Position numbers and translations under genes: made by a program. The notes beneath the pieces were generated by a model. The model had not been told where the DNA came from and searched no databases. It worked only from the letters and a program-made list of their open reading frames with translations. Shown piece by piece: positions 53,680 through 62,865 of a DNA stretch of 64,000 bases. Numbering within the stretch: the stretch's first letter is position 1; each line of letters begins with the position of its first letter. This DNA is from Planktothrix sp. FACHB-1365 (GTDB lineage: Bacteria; Cyanobacteriota; Cyanobacteriia; Cyanobacteriales; Microcoleaceae): the NCBI RefSeq assembly GCF_014697575.1, contig NZ_JACJSC010000020.1, forward strand, positions 1 through 64,000. The letters are read 5' to 3'.

Positions 53680-56600
53680 ATGAGATTTATCACAAAAGTT
53701 AATTTTAATAAAAATATAGAAGAAGCTGATCGGTTTTGTAAATTTGATTTTGATCTTGTTCCAGAAATAATAGAGGAACATCTGAAGTTATCCGGTTGGG
53801 TAATTGGAATAGAATCCCCAGCCGTTGGTGTTGAATTAATTCAAGATGGTCAGTTAGTAGGGGAAGCTCCTTTAACAATTCATCGTCCTCGTGCTGCTAA
53901 AATCTATGCAACTTTTCCGGGTGCTGAACAAAGTGGTTTTATAATTGATACGACGCTAGAGAAAATTAATGTAGAATCGGGACATATTTTGATCCAAGCT
54001 GTTTTGGAAAATTTTCAAAGAATTCCATTGTCTAGCCTGAATTTATCGCAAATTTCTGTGCCTAGTCCCCCAAAGAAAACGTTTTTTATTCATGTTCCTA
54101 AAACGGCGGGAAGTTCATTTAATAAGTTTTTACATACCTATCTACATGGAGATAGTCACTGTGAAGCTTATTTAGAAGTGAATCAACTCTGGGCATTCCA
54201 AAATTTAGATGTCCTAAAAAGCTGGGACTTTATTTCGGGACATTTGAATATTCAATATTTTAATAGAAACTTTAAAAAAGACAACTATTTACTGGTTACT
54301 TTACTCAGAAACCCTCTTGATCAACTTATCTCTCATGTAAATTGGCTGGCTTCTGTTCACCAGTGTGATCACAACTCAAGATTTTATCAATCTCATCCAG
54401 ATTATATCAAAAAAATGGGATATAATCTCTATGAAAAAGACTTAAAAGATCATCGGGATATTGTTGATTTTTTGCTGAAATATAAATTATTTAAAAATAG
54501 TCAATCGTCTTTTTTCCAGTCCGATTCTAACTTAGATGCTGATCAAATAATTGAAAACTTACTTGACTTTGATTTGGTAGGATTAACAGAGGATTATAGC
54601 CAATTTCTTAAAAACTATATCACCCTGATTGGTTTAGAACCTATTGTCGAACCTGTAATTGAGCAGATCAATGTAAATTCAGAACCCGCTTTAAATAAGA
54701 AGGAACTACTAAATAATAGCAATTTTGTTGAATTTATCAATGATTATAACGCTGTTGATATCAAAGTTTACAATTATTTTTATGAATTAAATAAAAACCG
54801 AGTAGACAGTTTTCGCTCTGATGATTTGTCAACAGACCACAAGAAAAATCAAAAGATAGAGTTGGTTTTAGACAAGATAAAAAAATCTGTCAGTGAACCC
54901 AATCATGATTTAGAAGAAAGTGGCCAAGAGTTAACCATAACTAAAGCAGAACTTCAAAATACACGAGAGGAGTTAGAACGTTTACAATCTCAGTTCGATG
55001 AAGTTTTATCGGAATTAGAACAAGCACATTGGGAACTTCATCAAACTGAACAAGCCCAGTCTGGAAAAGCTGTTTCAACTTTAAAAGGAGAACCTGATCT
55101 AGAAGCCATTAAAGACACACAAATACTTGAGCATCAAGAGTTAAGAACTGATAAAATTCTACTGTGTGCGATTGCGAAAAATGAAGCTGCTTATTTAGTA
55201 GAATGGGTTGCTTATCATAAATTTATTATCGGTTTTGATCAGGTTTTAATTTATAATAATGATAGTAAAGATGACAGCAAGTTACTCCTTGAGCAATTAG
55301 ACAAACTTGGAATTTGTCAATATAAATATTGGCCCAGATCCAAAGGCGAAATTCCCCAGCTAACTGCATATAACGATGCGATTCAAACTCAGAGTCAATC
55401 CTATAAATGGGTTTGTTTCTTGGATTTAGATGAGTTTTTGGTGCTGAAAAATTTTAATTCGATTCACGAGTGTATCCAATCTTTTGAAAACCAAGCTGAT
55501 AGTATCCAGATCAACTGGTTAATGTTTGGGTCTTCAGGACACTCTACTTACAGCCCTGAACCTGTTATTCAAAGATTTACAAAATGTGCTGATAAAGATA
55601 ACCCTAATTCCATAACCGACAATAAGCACATGAAATCTATATCGAAAATAGATTCTATAGAATCTATAGACATTCATATTCCGCGACTAAAACCTAATTC
55701 CAGATATTTTCACATTGATGGAACAGAACTGCATTTCGGTGCTAATCCAACTTCAGAGCATATTAAGGGTCAAGGGTATATTAATCATCACCCAGCCCAA
55801 ATCAACCATTATCAATCAAAATCTTTAGAAGAATACAAATGTAGAAAACTCAAAGGCAGAGCTACCGTTGATGAAACTTCTGCTCAAATTTATCTTAAAC
55901 CCGGGGATTTTGATCGTCTTAATTCCTATTGTAATCAAATCGACAATCTTGATATTCTTGCTACGCTTTCACCGTTAAATCATAAAATTGATTCTATCTA
56001 TCAAGCTTTAGGGAGCAAGGAAGCATACCAAAATAAATTTAAAAAATTCATCCAGTCAGAAGCAGCTAGATATAATAGTCTTGGTAAAAGTCCTACTCCT
56101 ATCAACAAATCAACAATGCCAAAAATCTCTAAGGTTCCTCTATGGGCACCAGAAGCGGTGGGTAAAATTTCCGAGTTTTTAATGGGAAGGCCAGGGGCTA
56201 AAATTTTAGAATTTGGTTCCGGTGGTTCAACAATTTGGCTGTCGAGTTATGATGTTGAGCTAATTAGTATTGAGCATGATCAAAGCTGGTTTTACGCCTT
56301 ACAATCAAAGCTGGAAGAACAGACCATTTCAAACGTTCGTCTCGTCTTCAGAGAAAAGCCCTATTTCAGGATTGCGGATGAATTTCCCGATCATCATTTC
56401 GATCTGATTTTAGTGGATGGCAGAGATAGAAATGACTGTATTCAAGCCTCCCTTAAAAAAGTTAAAAATGGAGGGTTGCTGGTACTAGATGATGCCCAAC
56501 GGACTCGATATCGAATGGGAAGAAATCTACTAGAAGCTTTTCCTTCGGCTAGATACTATCATCCCCAGCGCTATACACAAATTTGGTCGATCAGGCATGA

Positions 56601-57312
56601 TTTGAATTGTCGAAGTTTGGCTGTAGACAATCCCTTTGAAGACAAAATAGAAAGAGTTGTTTCTGAGCAATCAGTTAGTTCGGACTGGGAACGGATCTTC
56701 GAGCAAAATCCTATCCGCCTTTATGCAGGTTCTTTGTCGAAACAGGCGAAGGAAGATGGATGGATCGGATTAGCTCTCGATAAATCTGATCAATGGCATA
56801 TTAAACATGATTTAACTCAACCTTTTCCGATTGGTGATGGAGTCGTTGATTGTTTTCAAGCTGAGGATGTAATCGAACATATAGAGCCAGCAGATTTACT
56901 ATCTGTGACATTTCCTGAGATTTATCGGGTGATGAAGCCAGGGGGTTTTATTAGAATATCACTACCCGACTATCGCTGCGATTATCTAATTGATCGTTGT
57001 TGGAAAAATGAACAAGGAGATGTTTATTATGATCCTCTAGGAGGGGGGAAATGGGATGCTAAACTGAAGCGAGTAACTCCAGGGGGTCATATTTGGTTTC
57101 CTACTTATGAAAGGTTGCGATCTCTCATTGAGTTATCACCTTTACGACATTGTAAGGCTGATTGGTTGCATTACTACGACGTGACTGGTCAGCCTGTGAT
57201 ACATGACATTGACTATTCCAAAGGATATATCATGCGAACTCCTGATCATGATCGTCGTGTCCAAAATCCGCGTCGTCCCTTGTCTATCGTTGTAGATTTG
57301 TATAAAGACTAA
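53680..57312 (+). CDS. Five-domain fusion: beta module, sulfotransferase, GT92-like glycosyltransferase and two methyltransferases
   Basis: The 1210-residue protein reads as: a probable beta module at about 30-125 (SGWVIGIESPAVGVELI, RP near 69, SGF near 85, ILIQAVLE); a sulfotransferase at about 134-370 (FFIHVPKTAGSSFNKFL, LLRNPLDQLISHVNWL); a short coiled coil at about 405-455; a GT92/GT2_4-like domain at about 491-760 (LLCAIAKNEAAYLVEWVAYH, FLDLDEF near 581); a methyltransferase at about 827-960 (KILEFGSGGSTIW, ISIEHDQSW, LILVDGRDR); and a second, COG4627-like methyltransferase at about 1011-1210 (VVDCFQAEDVIEHI, VMKPGGFIRISLPDYR). It would glycosylate, sulfate and methylate on one chain. 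The frame is unbroken, so it is not an assembly of pseudogenes. Confidence 0.88.
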   Translation: MRFITKVNFNKNIEEADRFCKFDFDLVPEIIEEHLKLSGWVIGIESPAVGVELIQDGQLVGEAPLTIHRPRAAKIYATFPGAEQSGFIIDTTLEKINVESGHILIQAVLENFQRIPLSSLNLSQISVPSPPKKTFFIHVPKTAGSSFNKFLHTYLHGDSHCEAYLEVNQLWAFQNLDVLKSWDFISGHLNIQYFNRNFKKDNYLLVTLLRNPLDQLISHVNWLASVHQCDHNSRFYQSHPDYIKKMGYNLYEKDLKDHRDIVDFLLKYKLFKNSQSSFFQSDSNLDADQIIENLLDFDLVGLTEDYSQFLKNYITLIGLEPIVEPVIEQINVNSEPALNKKELLNNSNFVEFINDYNAVDIKVYNYFYELNKNRVDSFRSDDLSTDHKKNQKIELVLDKIKKSVSEPNHDLEESGQELTITKAELQNTREELERLQSQFDEVLSELEQAHWELHQTEQAQSGKAVSTLKGEPDLEAIKDTQILEHQELRTDKILLCAIAKNEAAYLVEWVAYHKFIIGFDQVLIYNNDSKDDSKLLLEQLDKLGICQYKYWPRSKGEIPQLTAYNDAIQTQSQSYKWVCFLDLDEFLVLKNFNSIHECIQSFENQADSIQINWLMFGSSGHSTYSPEPVIQRFTKCADKDNPNSITDNKHMKSISKIDSIESIDIHIPRLKPNSRYFHIDGTELHFGANPTSEHIKGQGYINHHPAQINHYQSKSLEEYKCRKLKGRATVDETSAQIYLKPGDFDRLNSYCNQIDNLDILATLSPLNHKIDSIYQALGSKEAYQNKFKKFIQSEAARYNSLGKSPTPINKSTMPKISKVPLWAPEAVGKISEFLMGRPGAKILEFGSGGSTIWLSSYDVELISIEHDQSWFYALQSKLEEQTISNVRLVFREKPYFRIADEFPDHHFDLILVDGRDRNDCIQASLKKVKNGGLLVLDDAQRTRYRMGRNLLEAFPSARYYHPQRYTQIWSIRHDLNCRSLAVDNPFEDKIERVVSEQSVSSDWERIFEQNPIRLYAGSLSKQAKEDGWIGLALDKSDQWHIKHDLTQPFPIGDGVVDCFQAEDVIEHIEPADLLSVTFPEIYRVMKPGGFIRISLPDYRCDYLIDRCWKNEQGDVYYDPLGGGKWDAKLKRVTPGGHIWFPTYERLRSLIELSPLRHCKADWLHYYDVTGQPVIHDIDYSKGYIMRTPDHDRRVQNPRRPLSIVVDLYKD

Positions 57313-57443
57313 GAAGCCACTGAAGGGGTGAAAAGTTGCTTAATCTGTTCCGAAGTCGCATCGCTCAAAAACTGACCCAAACGTACTTTCACCCCTAGTT
57401 GTCGCCCCTTCAGCTTTAAGAGAAAACCTTGATTTTCCTTAGG
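57309..57443 (-). pseudogene. Possible gene remnant
   Basis: An open stretch of 44 codons with no proper start reads ENQGFLLKLKGRQLGVKVRL and ends EQIKQLFTPSVAS. It is closed upstream by an in-frame TAG. It looks like the 3' end of a lost gene, or chance. Its stop overlaps the end of the five-domain gene. Confidence 0.25.
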
Positions 57444-57493
57444 CTAAAAGGACTTTATTTCCTTCAAATACCTCCTAGCAAAAATCATAGGGA

Positions 57494-58468
57494 TTATATT
57501 TGAGGCTTTGGATAGTGACTATCTGTATCCAAAACATCATCCAAAGTTAAATCCCATCTAAATCGATCATAGTTTACTTCTCTAACTTTTTTGACTAAAA
57601 TAGCAACTCCCCCAAATCCAGCGTGTGCTGCTAGTAATTCTTGCGGTGGATGTACTTGATCTAAATGAAGGCGTAAAGGTGCAAAAAGACCAGACTTGAT
57701 AATCTCAAATCCTAAAGCTGGAGAAAATAATACCTTCAAACCTTCATCAGAAAAACGCCAAAAGTCCCAAGGTTTTTCATGGATAGGCCAAGCGAAATGA
57801 CTACTATGGTAAGCAATGCCACCGACTTCAAGAATTTTACTAATTTCTTTAGCAACGAGCCAAGGCATGGCTAAATGTTCTAAAACAGATAACGAAAAAA
57901 TTGCATCAAATCGTTGATTACTAAAGTATTGAGAGAGTTGATGAGCATCCCCAACAACATCAGTATTGGAGTCTGGATAATAGTCAAATCCTGTGTAAGA
58001 TTTGAAATTGGAAAATAAAGATCGCTTGCTGGTACTTCCGGGGGAAACAATGCGCGAACCAATTTCTAAAACATTAAAATCATTTTGGTTAACTAAATTG
58101 ATAAAATCATTAAATAAACCGCCAGCATCAATATAGTTTATAGGAGGCTGTGGTAATGACCCATCAAAAACCAGTGTTTTTTGATAAGTTTCACCTTGAC
58201 CGTGAGTATTAAGTGTGACTTGATGTTTAGCAATGCGAGGGAGATGAACAACAAAACCACAATTCTGAGTTTGATACTGGGGATAAACAGCACCGACATC
58301 AGGACGAGGATGCCATGAAGTAATTGGGATACTATTACCTCCGAGAAAAATTTCTACTTTGTCTAATGCCCCTTTTTTAGAAATCAGCCAGCCTCTAATT
58401 GTTAGGGAGTAGTCATTTGACCAAGATTCATCGACTACTAAAATTATTTTGTCATCTTCTACGATCAT
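57494..58468 (-). CDS. Methyltransferase with N-terminal beta module
   Basis: Residues of about 1-105 are the same probable beta module as in the five-domain protein (IRGWLISKKGALDKVEIFLG, RPDV, NCGF). Residues of about 120-300 are a class I SAM methyltransferase: FNVLEIGSRIVSPGSTSKRS, FDYYPDSNTDVVGDAHQLSQ, FDAIFSLSVLEHLAMPW and GGIAYHSSHFAWPIHEKPWD. The HEKPWDFWRFS segment is characteristic of a group of methyltransferases in polysaccharide clusters. It is 72 bases upstream of, and converges in role with, the methyltransferase at 58541 but reads in the same direction after it. Start ATG at 58468. Confidence 0.85.
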   Translation of the reverse strand: MIVEDDKIILVVDESWSNDYSLTIRGWLISKKGALDKVEIFLGGNSIPITSWHPRPDVGAVYPQYQTQNCGFVVHLPRIAKHQVTLNTHGQGETYQKTLVFDGSLPQPPINYIDAGGLFNDFINLVNQNDFNVLEIGSRIVSPGSTSKRSLFSNFKSYTGFDYYPDSNTDVVGDAHQLSQYFSNQRFDAIFSLSVLEHLAMPWLVAKEISKILEVGGIAYHSSHFAWPIHEKPWDFWRFSDEGLKVLFSPALGFEIIKSGLFAPLRLHLDQVHPPQELLAAHAGFGGVAILVKKVREVNYDRFRWDLTLDDVLDTDSHYPKPQI

Positions 58469-58540
58469 ACACTGATTTCCTTTACATTCAAAATTAGGGT
58501 TAATGTGTATCTTTATCGTTTGGTATTACACCGCTATAAT

Positions 58541-59230
58541 TTATAATTTAGAGGTTTTCTTAAGAATACAAATAAACTCAATATGATTTTCTTGAAACTC
58601 TTCTACTGTAAATCCAAAGTTTAATTTTTCTTGACAATAAGACAGCAATTCCAGGAAAGTATCAGGTTGCCAGACATGAAAATGAATACTATAATCCATA
58701 TCTAACAGTAATTTCATCCGATCAGCTATCTGTCCTTCTGGCATTTTATCAACGAGACGAACATATTCTTGATAATGATCCTGTTTAGACCATTCTGGCC
58801 CTTTTTGATAATCTTGAACTAAATGCTCAAGAGAAGTCAAAGGACGATCCCGGTCAAAAGTGTAGTGTTTATTGGGAACTCCCATATATAAAATTCCTCC
58901 AACCTTTAGAACTCTTAAAAAATTTTGAATTGCACCAATTGGGTTTTGGCAATGCTCAATCATGTGGTTAGCAATTACAAAATCATAAGTGTTATTCTGA
59001 AGTGATAATAGTTTTTCCCCATCATCTATAATTTCAGCATCAAGCACACCCAAGGCTGATAATTCTGGATATTGTTGTCTGAGGTCAGTTGCAGACATCC
59101 GATCAACATAGTGAACTTTTGCGCCTTCAGGTACCTCTAGTGGAGCGTTAAGCGCACCCACTTCAATCCCTTCCCCAGCAATATATTGAGATGCAATATC
59201 TTGGCGAACTTGATATAATACGTCAATCAT
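58541..59230 (-). CDS. SAM-dependent methyltransferase
   Basis: The 229-residue protein is a compact class I methyltransferase: GEGIEVGALNAPLEVPEGAK, VHYVDRMSATDLRQQYPEL, FVIANHMIEHCQNPIGAI and GGILYMGVPNKHYTFDRDRP. It lacks the coiled-coil N-terminus of its paralogue at 38909-39970 but matches it closely through TSLEHxxxDY. Likely acts on a sugar. It lies between the TPR-GT2-GT2 gene (75 bases upstream) and another methyltransferase gene (72 bases downstream), all minus strand, so probably one operon. Confidence 0.88.
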   Translation of the reverse strand: MIDVLYQVRQDIASQYIAGEGIEVGALNAPLEVPEGAKVHYVDRMSATDLRQQYPELSALGVLDAEIIDDGEKLLSLQNNTYDFVIANHMIEHCQNPIGAIQNFLRVLKVGGILYMGVPNKHYTFDRDRPLTSLEHLVQDYQKGPEWSKQDHYQEYVRLVDKMPEGQIADRMKLLLDMDYSIHFHVWQPDTFLELLSYCQEKLNFGFTVEEFQENHIEFICILKKTSKL

Positions 59231-59305
59231 AGATTAACTCCTGAGTTTTAACTTACACAATTTTGACTTAATCTAGTCTAACTCTTAGAATTGGGAATTT
59301 ACGAT

Positions 59306-62300
59306 TTAGACTTTAATACTAAAGTTCTGACATATTCTTGTCAAGTGAGGACTATAACACGGATCATTATCAATATACTTTTGCCAACGTCCTTCAATGA
59401 TTTTTGATTCTCGGTTTAGGCGTTCTTTCTTTTCCGGTGTATCTTCATAACCCCGACTTTTGGATTCATGATGATAAAGTTTAACATGAGGTAAGTATAA
59501 ATTCCGATAGCCTTGATCTAACATTTTTAAACATAAGTCTACATCATTATAAGCCACCGTCAACTGTTCATCAAAACCCCCTATTTGTTCAAATACTTCT
59601 CGCCGACACATCAAACAAGCACCTGTAACCGCAGAAACATTATTAAACCCAACAACATTACCAAAATATCCGGGGATATCAGAAGACATGGCATAATATC
59701 CATGACCTGCAACCCCACCTAAACCCATCACAACTCCAGCGTGTTGAATCGTATTATCAGGAAATAACAATAACACTCCTACCGCACCAATTTGAGGACG
59801 TTGAACTTGTTCTACCATCGCATTCATCCAGTCAGGATGAATCACTTCGGTATCGTTATTTAAGAATAACAGGTAATCTCCTGTTGCTTGACTGACTCCA
59901 TAATTATTAATTGTGGAGAAGTTAAAGGGAATATCCAAACGATAACATTTAAACCGTGAAGGTTCCTGAGAATTCCACTTAGAAAACACTTTAAATGTAT
60001 AATCTTGAACACTGCCATTATCAATAACAATCACCTCATAGTTAGGATAGATTGTTTGAGTAAAAATAGACTGCAAACATCGGTCTAATACTTCTCCTAA
60101 ATCTCGCGTCGGAATAATGATGCTAACCTTTTTATAATCCATAATTTTATACCGGACTAAATGATGTCCTAAAAACCCTGGAACCCCTGTTACTATTCCT
60201 GTTTCTCTCCGTCTATCTACAGCATCTTGAATCGCTTTTTCTGACGCTTCATAAGCATAGGGTTTGGCTTCAGTTCCCCCTGCTGTTGAACCCGAGTGCA
60301 TTCGCCAGTGATATAAGACTTTGGGAATATGAGCAATTTTTTGAGTTTTTTCTGTAAATCTCAAGACTAAATCATAATCTTGAGCACCTTCATATCCGAT
60401 TCTGAAACCTCCAATTTCTTCTATAATAGAACGTCGGTAAGTTCCTAAATGGCAAGTATACATCCGAGACAAAAAGGATTCAGGGCACCATTCTGGTTTG
60501 AAGTAAGGATTAATTAAGTTACCATTGGGACTAATTTTATCTTCATCGGAATAAATCATATCTAAATCAGGATTTCGATTTAATAATAAAGCAACTTCAT
60601 ATAACCCATCGGGAGTAATTAAATCATCATGATCCAGTAACGTAATAAATTCTCCGGTTGCCAATTCTAAGGCGGAGTTAGAGGATGCAGAAATGTGGCC
60701 ATTTTTTGTTCTATAAATAACTTTAATTCGAGAATCTTTAGCTTGATATTCTTCTAAAACTTCCTTAACATGGGGAGAGGGAGAAGCATCATCAGCAATA
60801 CAAAATTCCCAGTAGGGATAAATTTGATTGATCACAGATTCTATGGCTTCTCGGAGAAATTCTTCTGGGGTATTATAAACAGGCATAATCACGCTAAATA
60901 CGGGTTTATACCGGAATAATTCTATTGTTTCTGCCATTTTTATTAAATCGGATGCTCTGGGAAAATTCTTGTCTCGCCAGAGTTTATACATATAATCTTC
61001 AACTAGAATTTGATCTAAAAGTGCTGTTTTTAAACCATTGAAATCAATTCCTAATGCGGGATCAAGTTCGGATGCACGTCGATAATGATGTAGAGCATCT
61101 TCTATTTTACCTTGTTTAGCTAAAGCGGTTGCTAAGTTACAGTGTGACCAACCAAAATGGGGGTTAATTTCTAAGCATTTGCGGTAAGTTGCGATCGCTT
61201 CTTCTGCATTACCTTGTTTCTCTAAAGTATCAGCTAAATTATGATAAGACCAGTGAAAACCAGAATTTAATTCAATTGCTTTTTTGTAAGCTGAAATCGC
61301 TTGTTCAAATTTCTTTTGGCGTTGTTGAATATCCCCTAAATTGTGATAGGAACCAAAAAAGTTAGGGTTTAATTCAATCGCTTTTTCATAGGTTTTAACT
61401 GCTGCTTCCAATTGACCTGTTTTTTCTAAAGGTTCTCCTAAACGATGGTAAACATCGGACGAATTGGGGTTAATTTCTAAAGCTTTATTGTAAATAGCGA
61501 TCGCATCCTCAAACTCACTCATCCTGACAAATGCTTCCCCTAACTTGACCAACATTTCAAAGTCTTGGGGTGCACCATCTTTGACTTTTTTATAATAAAT
61601 TAGTGCTTGTTCACGCTGATTTTTACTCCATAATAAATTAGCGTATTTCCAACATAGATCTAAGTTATCCGGCTGATATTTTAACAAGGTTTGATAAGCA
61701 TCAATATCATCGCCATTTAATTCAATAGTTTTTTGATAATATTGATTTGCTTTTTGTAAATCACCTGGGGTTCCTCGGTTTTTTAAAGCATCTGCTAATC
61801 GAGAGTAAATATCTGTTAAATTAGGATTTAATTCTAGAGCTTTAGAATAGGAAGCGATCGCAGCGTCCCATCGTTCTAATTTAGCTAAAACTTCAGCAAA
61901 ATTCTGATGACACTCGGCTGATTCAGGATTTAATACAATTGCTTGAGAATAAGCAGAAACTGCCTCTTCCCATTGATTGAGTTGAGCAAAAACATTCCCT
62001 AAACCGTGATAAAATATTGCTGTATTGGGTTTCAGTTGAATTGCTTGGGAATAAGCTTCAATGGCTTGATGCCACTGTTTAAAATAAACATAAACATCAC
62101 CTAGCGCATGATATGTTTCTGGCGACTTAGGATTAAATTCTAGAGCTTCTAATAATATGCTTAAGGCTTGATCAAACAAACCTTTTTTAACTAATGCTTT
62201 ACCTAATATTTCATAAGCGTCTCCTAAATTTGGATTCAGATCAATCGCTTTTCGACAAGAATCTATGGCTTCATCCAGTTGACCTCGTTGAGCTAAGGCT

Positions 62301-62764
62301 TCTCCTAAATATTGATAAGCGATCGCATCTTCTGAGTTAAGTTCAAGAGCTTTTTGATAGTAACTAATGGCTTGATCTAATTCAGCTTGTTTAAATAATG
62401 CTTTCCCTAAACTATTATAAAATTCAGTTACATTAGGATTAAGAGTAATTGCACAATTTAACGCATTAATTGCCTGGGGTAAATTACCCAATTTTAATAA
62501 AATTTCTGCTAATTGGTATTGTGACCAAGGTGAATCAGGATTTAATTCAATAGCACGTTGAAACGCCTGTATTGCTTCTAATAGTTGATTATTTTCTGCT
62601 AACGCTTCCCCTAAATTATGATAAATCCAATGAAATTTAGGGTTTAATTGTCCCGCTTGACGATAAGCAATAATGGCAGCTTGTAACTGACCTGATTGTT
62701 TCAGTTGATTAGCTTCTTCTAGTAAATTGGTAGCTGTTTTGAAGTTGCTAGATTTAGATAACAT
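59306..62764 (-). CDS. TPR protein with two GT2 domains
   Basis: The 1152-residue protein has some sixteen TPR units at about 15-575, again of the NPNFSW type, and two GT2 domains. GT2-1 is at about 615-850 (FSVIMPVYNTP, LLDHDDLI, YSDEDKI, PKVLYHWRMH). GT2-2 is at about 875-1110 (VSIIIPTRDLGE, VIDNGSVQD, FLNNDTEVI, GGFDEQLTVAYNDVDLCLK). The pair matches the rhamnan/O-antigen type of tandem GT2. The last segment (YIDNDPCYSPHLT) is also present in the partial protein at the right edge. It lies upstream of two methyltransferase genes. Start ATG at 62764. Confidence 0.9.
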   Translation of the reverse strand: MLSKSSNFKTATNLLEEANQLKQSGQLQAAIIAYRQAGQLNPKFHWIYHNLGEALAENNQLLEAIQAFQRAIELNPDSPWSQYQLAEILLKLGNLPQAINALNCAITLNPNVTEFYNSLGKALFKQAELDQAISYYQKALELNSEDAIAYQYLGEALAQRGQLDEAIDSCRKAIDLNPNLGDAYEILGKALVKKGLFDQALSILLEALEFNPKSPETYHALGDVYVYFKQWHQAIEAYSQAIQLKPNTAIFYHGLGNVFAQLNQWEEAVSAYSQAIVLNPESAECHQNFAEVLAKLERWDAAIASYSKALELNPNLTDIYSRLADALKNRGTPGDLQKANQYYQKTIELNGDDIDAYQTLLKYQPDNLDLCWKYANLLWSKNQREQALIYYKKVKDGAPQDFEMLVKLGEAFVRMSEFEDAIAIYNKALEINPNSSDVYHRLGEPLEKTGQLEAAVKTYEKAIELNPNFFGSYHNLGDIQQRQKKFEQAISAYKKAIELNSGFHWSYHNLADTLEKQGNAEEAIATYRKCLEINPHFGWSHCNLATALAKQGKIEDALHHYRRASELDPALGIDFNGLKTALLDQILVEDYMYKLWRDKNFPRASDLIKMAETIELFRYKPVFSVIMPVYNTPEEFLREAIESVINQIYPYWEFCIADDASPSPHVKEVLEEYQAKDSRIKVIYRTKNGHISASSNSALELATGEFITLLDHDDLITPDGLYEVALLLNRNPDLDMIYSDEDKISPNGNLINPYFKPEWCPESFLSRMYTCHLGTYRRSIIEEIGGFRIGYEGAQDYDLVLRFTEKTQKIAHIPKVLYHWRMHSGSTAGGTEAKPYAYEASEKAIQDAVDRRRETGIVTGVPGFLGHHLVRYKIMDYKKVSIIIPTRDLGEVLDRCLQSIFTQTIYPNYEVIVIDNGSVQDYTFKVFSKWNSQEPSRFKCYRLDIPFNFSTINNYGVSQATGDYLLFLNNDTEVIHPDWMNAMVEQVQRPQIGAVGVLLLFPDNTIQHAGVVMGLGGVAGHGYYAMSSDIPGYFGNVVGFNNVSAVTGACLMCRREVFEQIGGFDEQLTVAYNDVDLCLKMLDQGYRNLYLPHVKLYHHESKSRGYEDTPEKKERLNRESKIIEGRWQKYIDNDPCYSPHLTRICQNFSIKV

Positions 62765-62831
62765 TGTTGATATTTCCTGAATATTCCTAATGTGAATTAA
62801 CTAATTTATTAGATGATCTGTCAAATCTGTT

Positions 62832-62864
62832 TTGGTGCGTGCGCTTTCGCTTACGCACCCTACA
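62832..62864. repeat. GGTGCGT/ACGCACC palindromic repeat
   Basis: GGTGCGT and ACGCACC frame GCGCTTTCGCTT in the 101-base spacer between two GT2 genes, followed by CTACATT. I recognise this as a common intergenic palindrome of cyanobacteria; it could act as a terminator for the gene upstream. Confidence 0.65.
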
Positions 62865-62865
62865 T

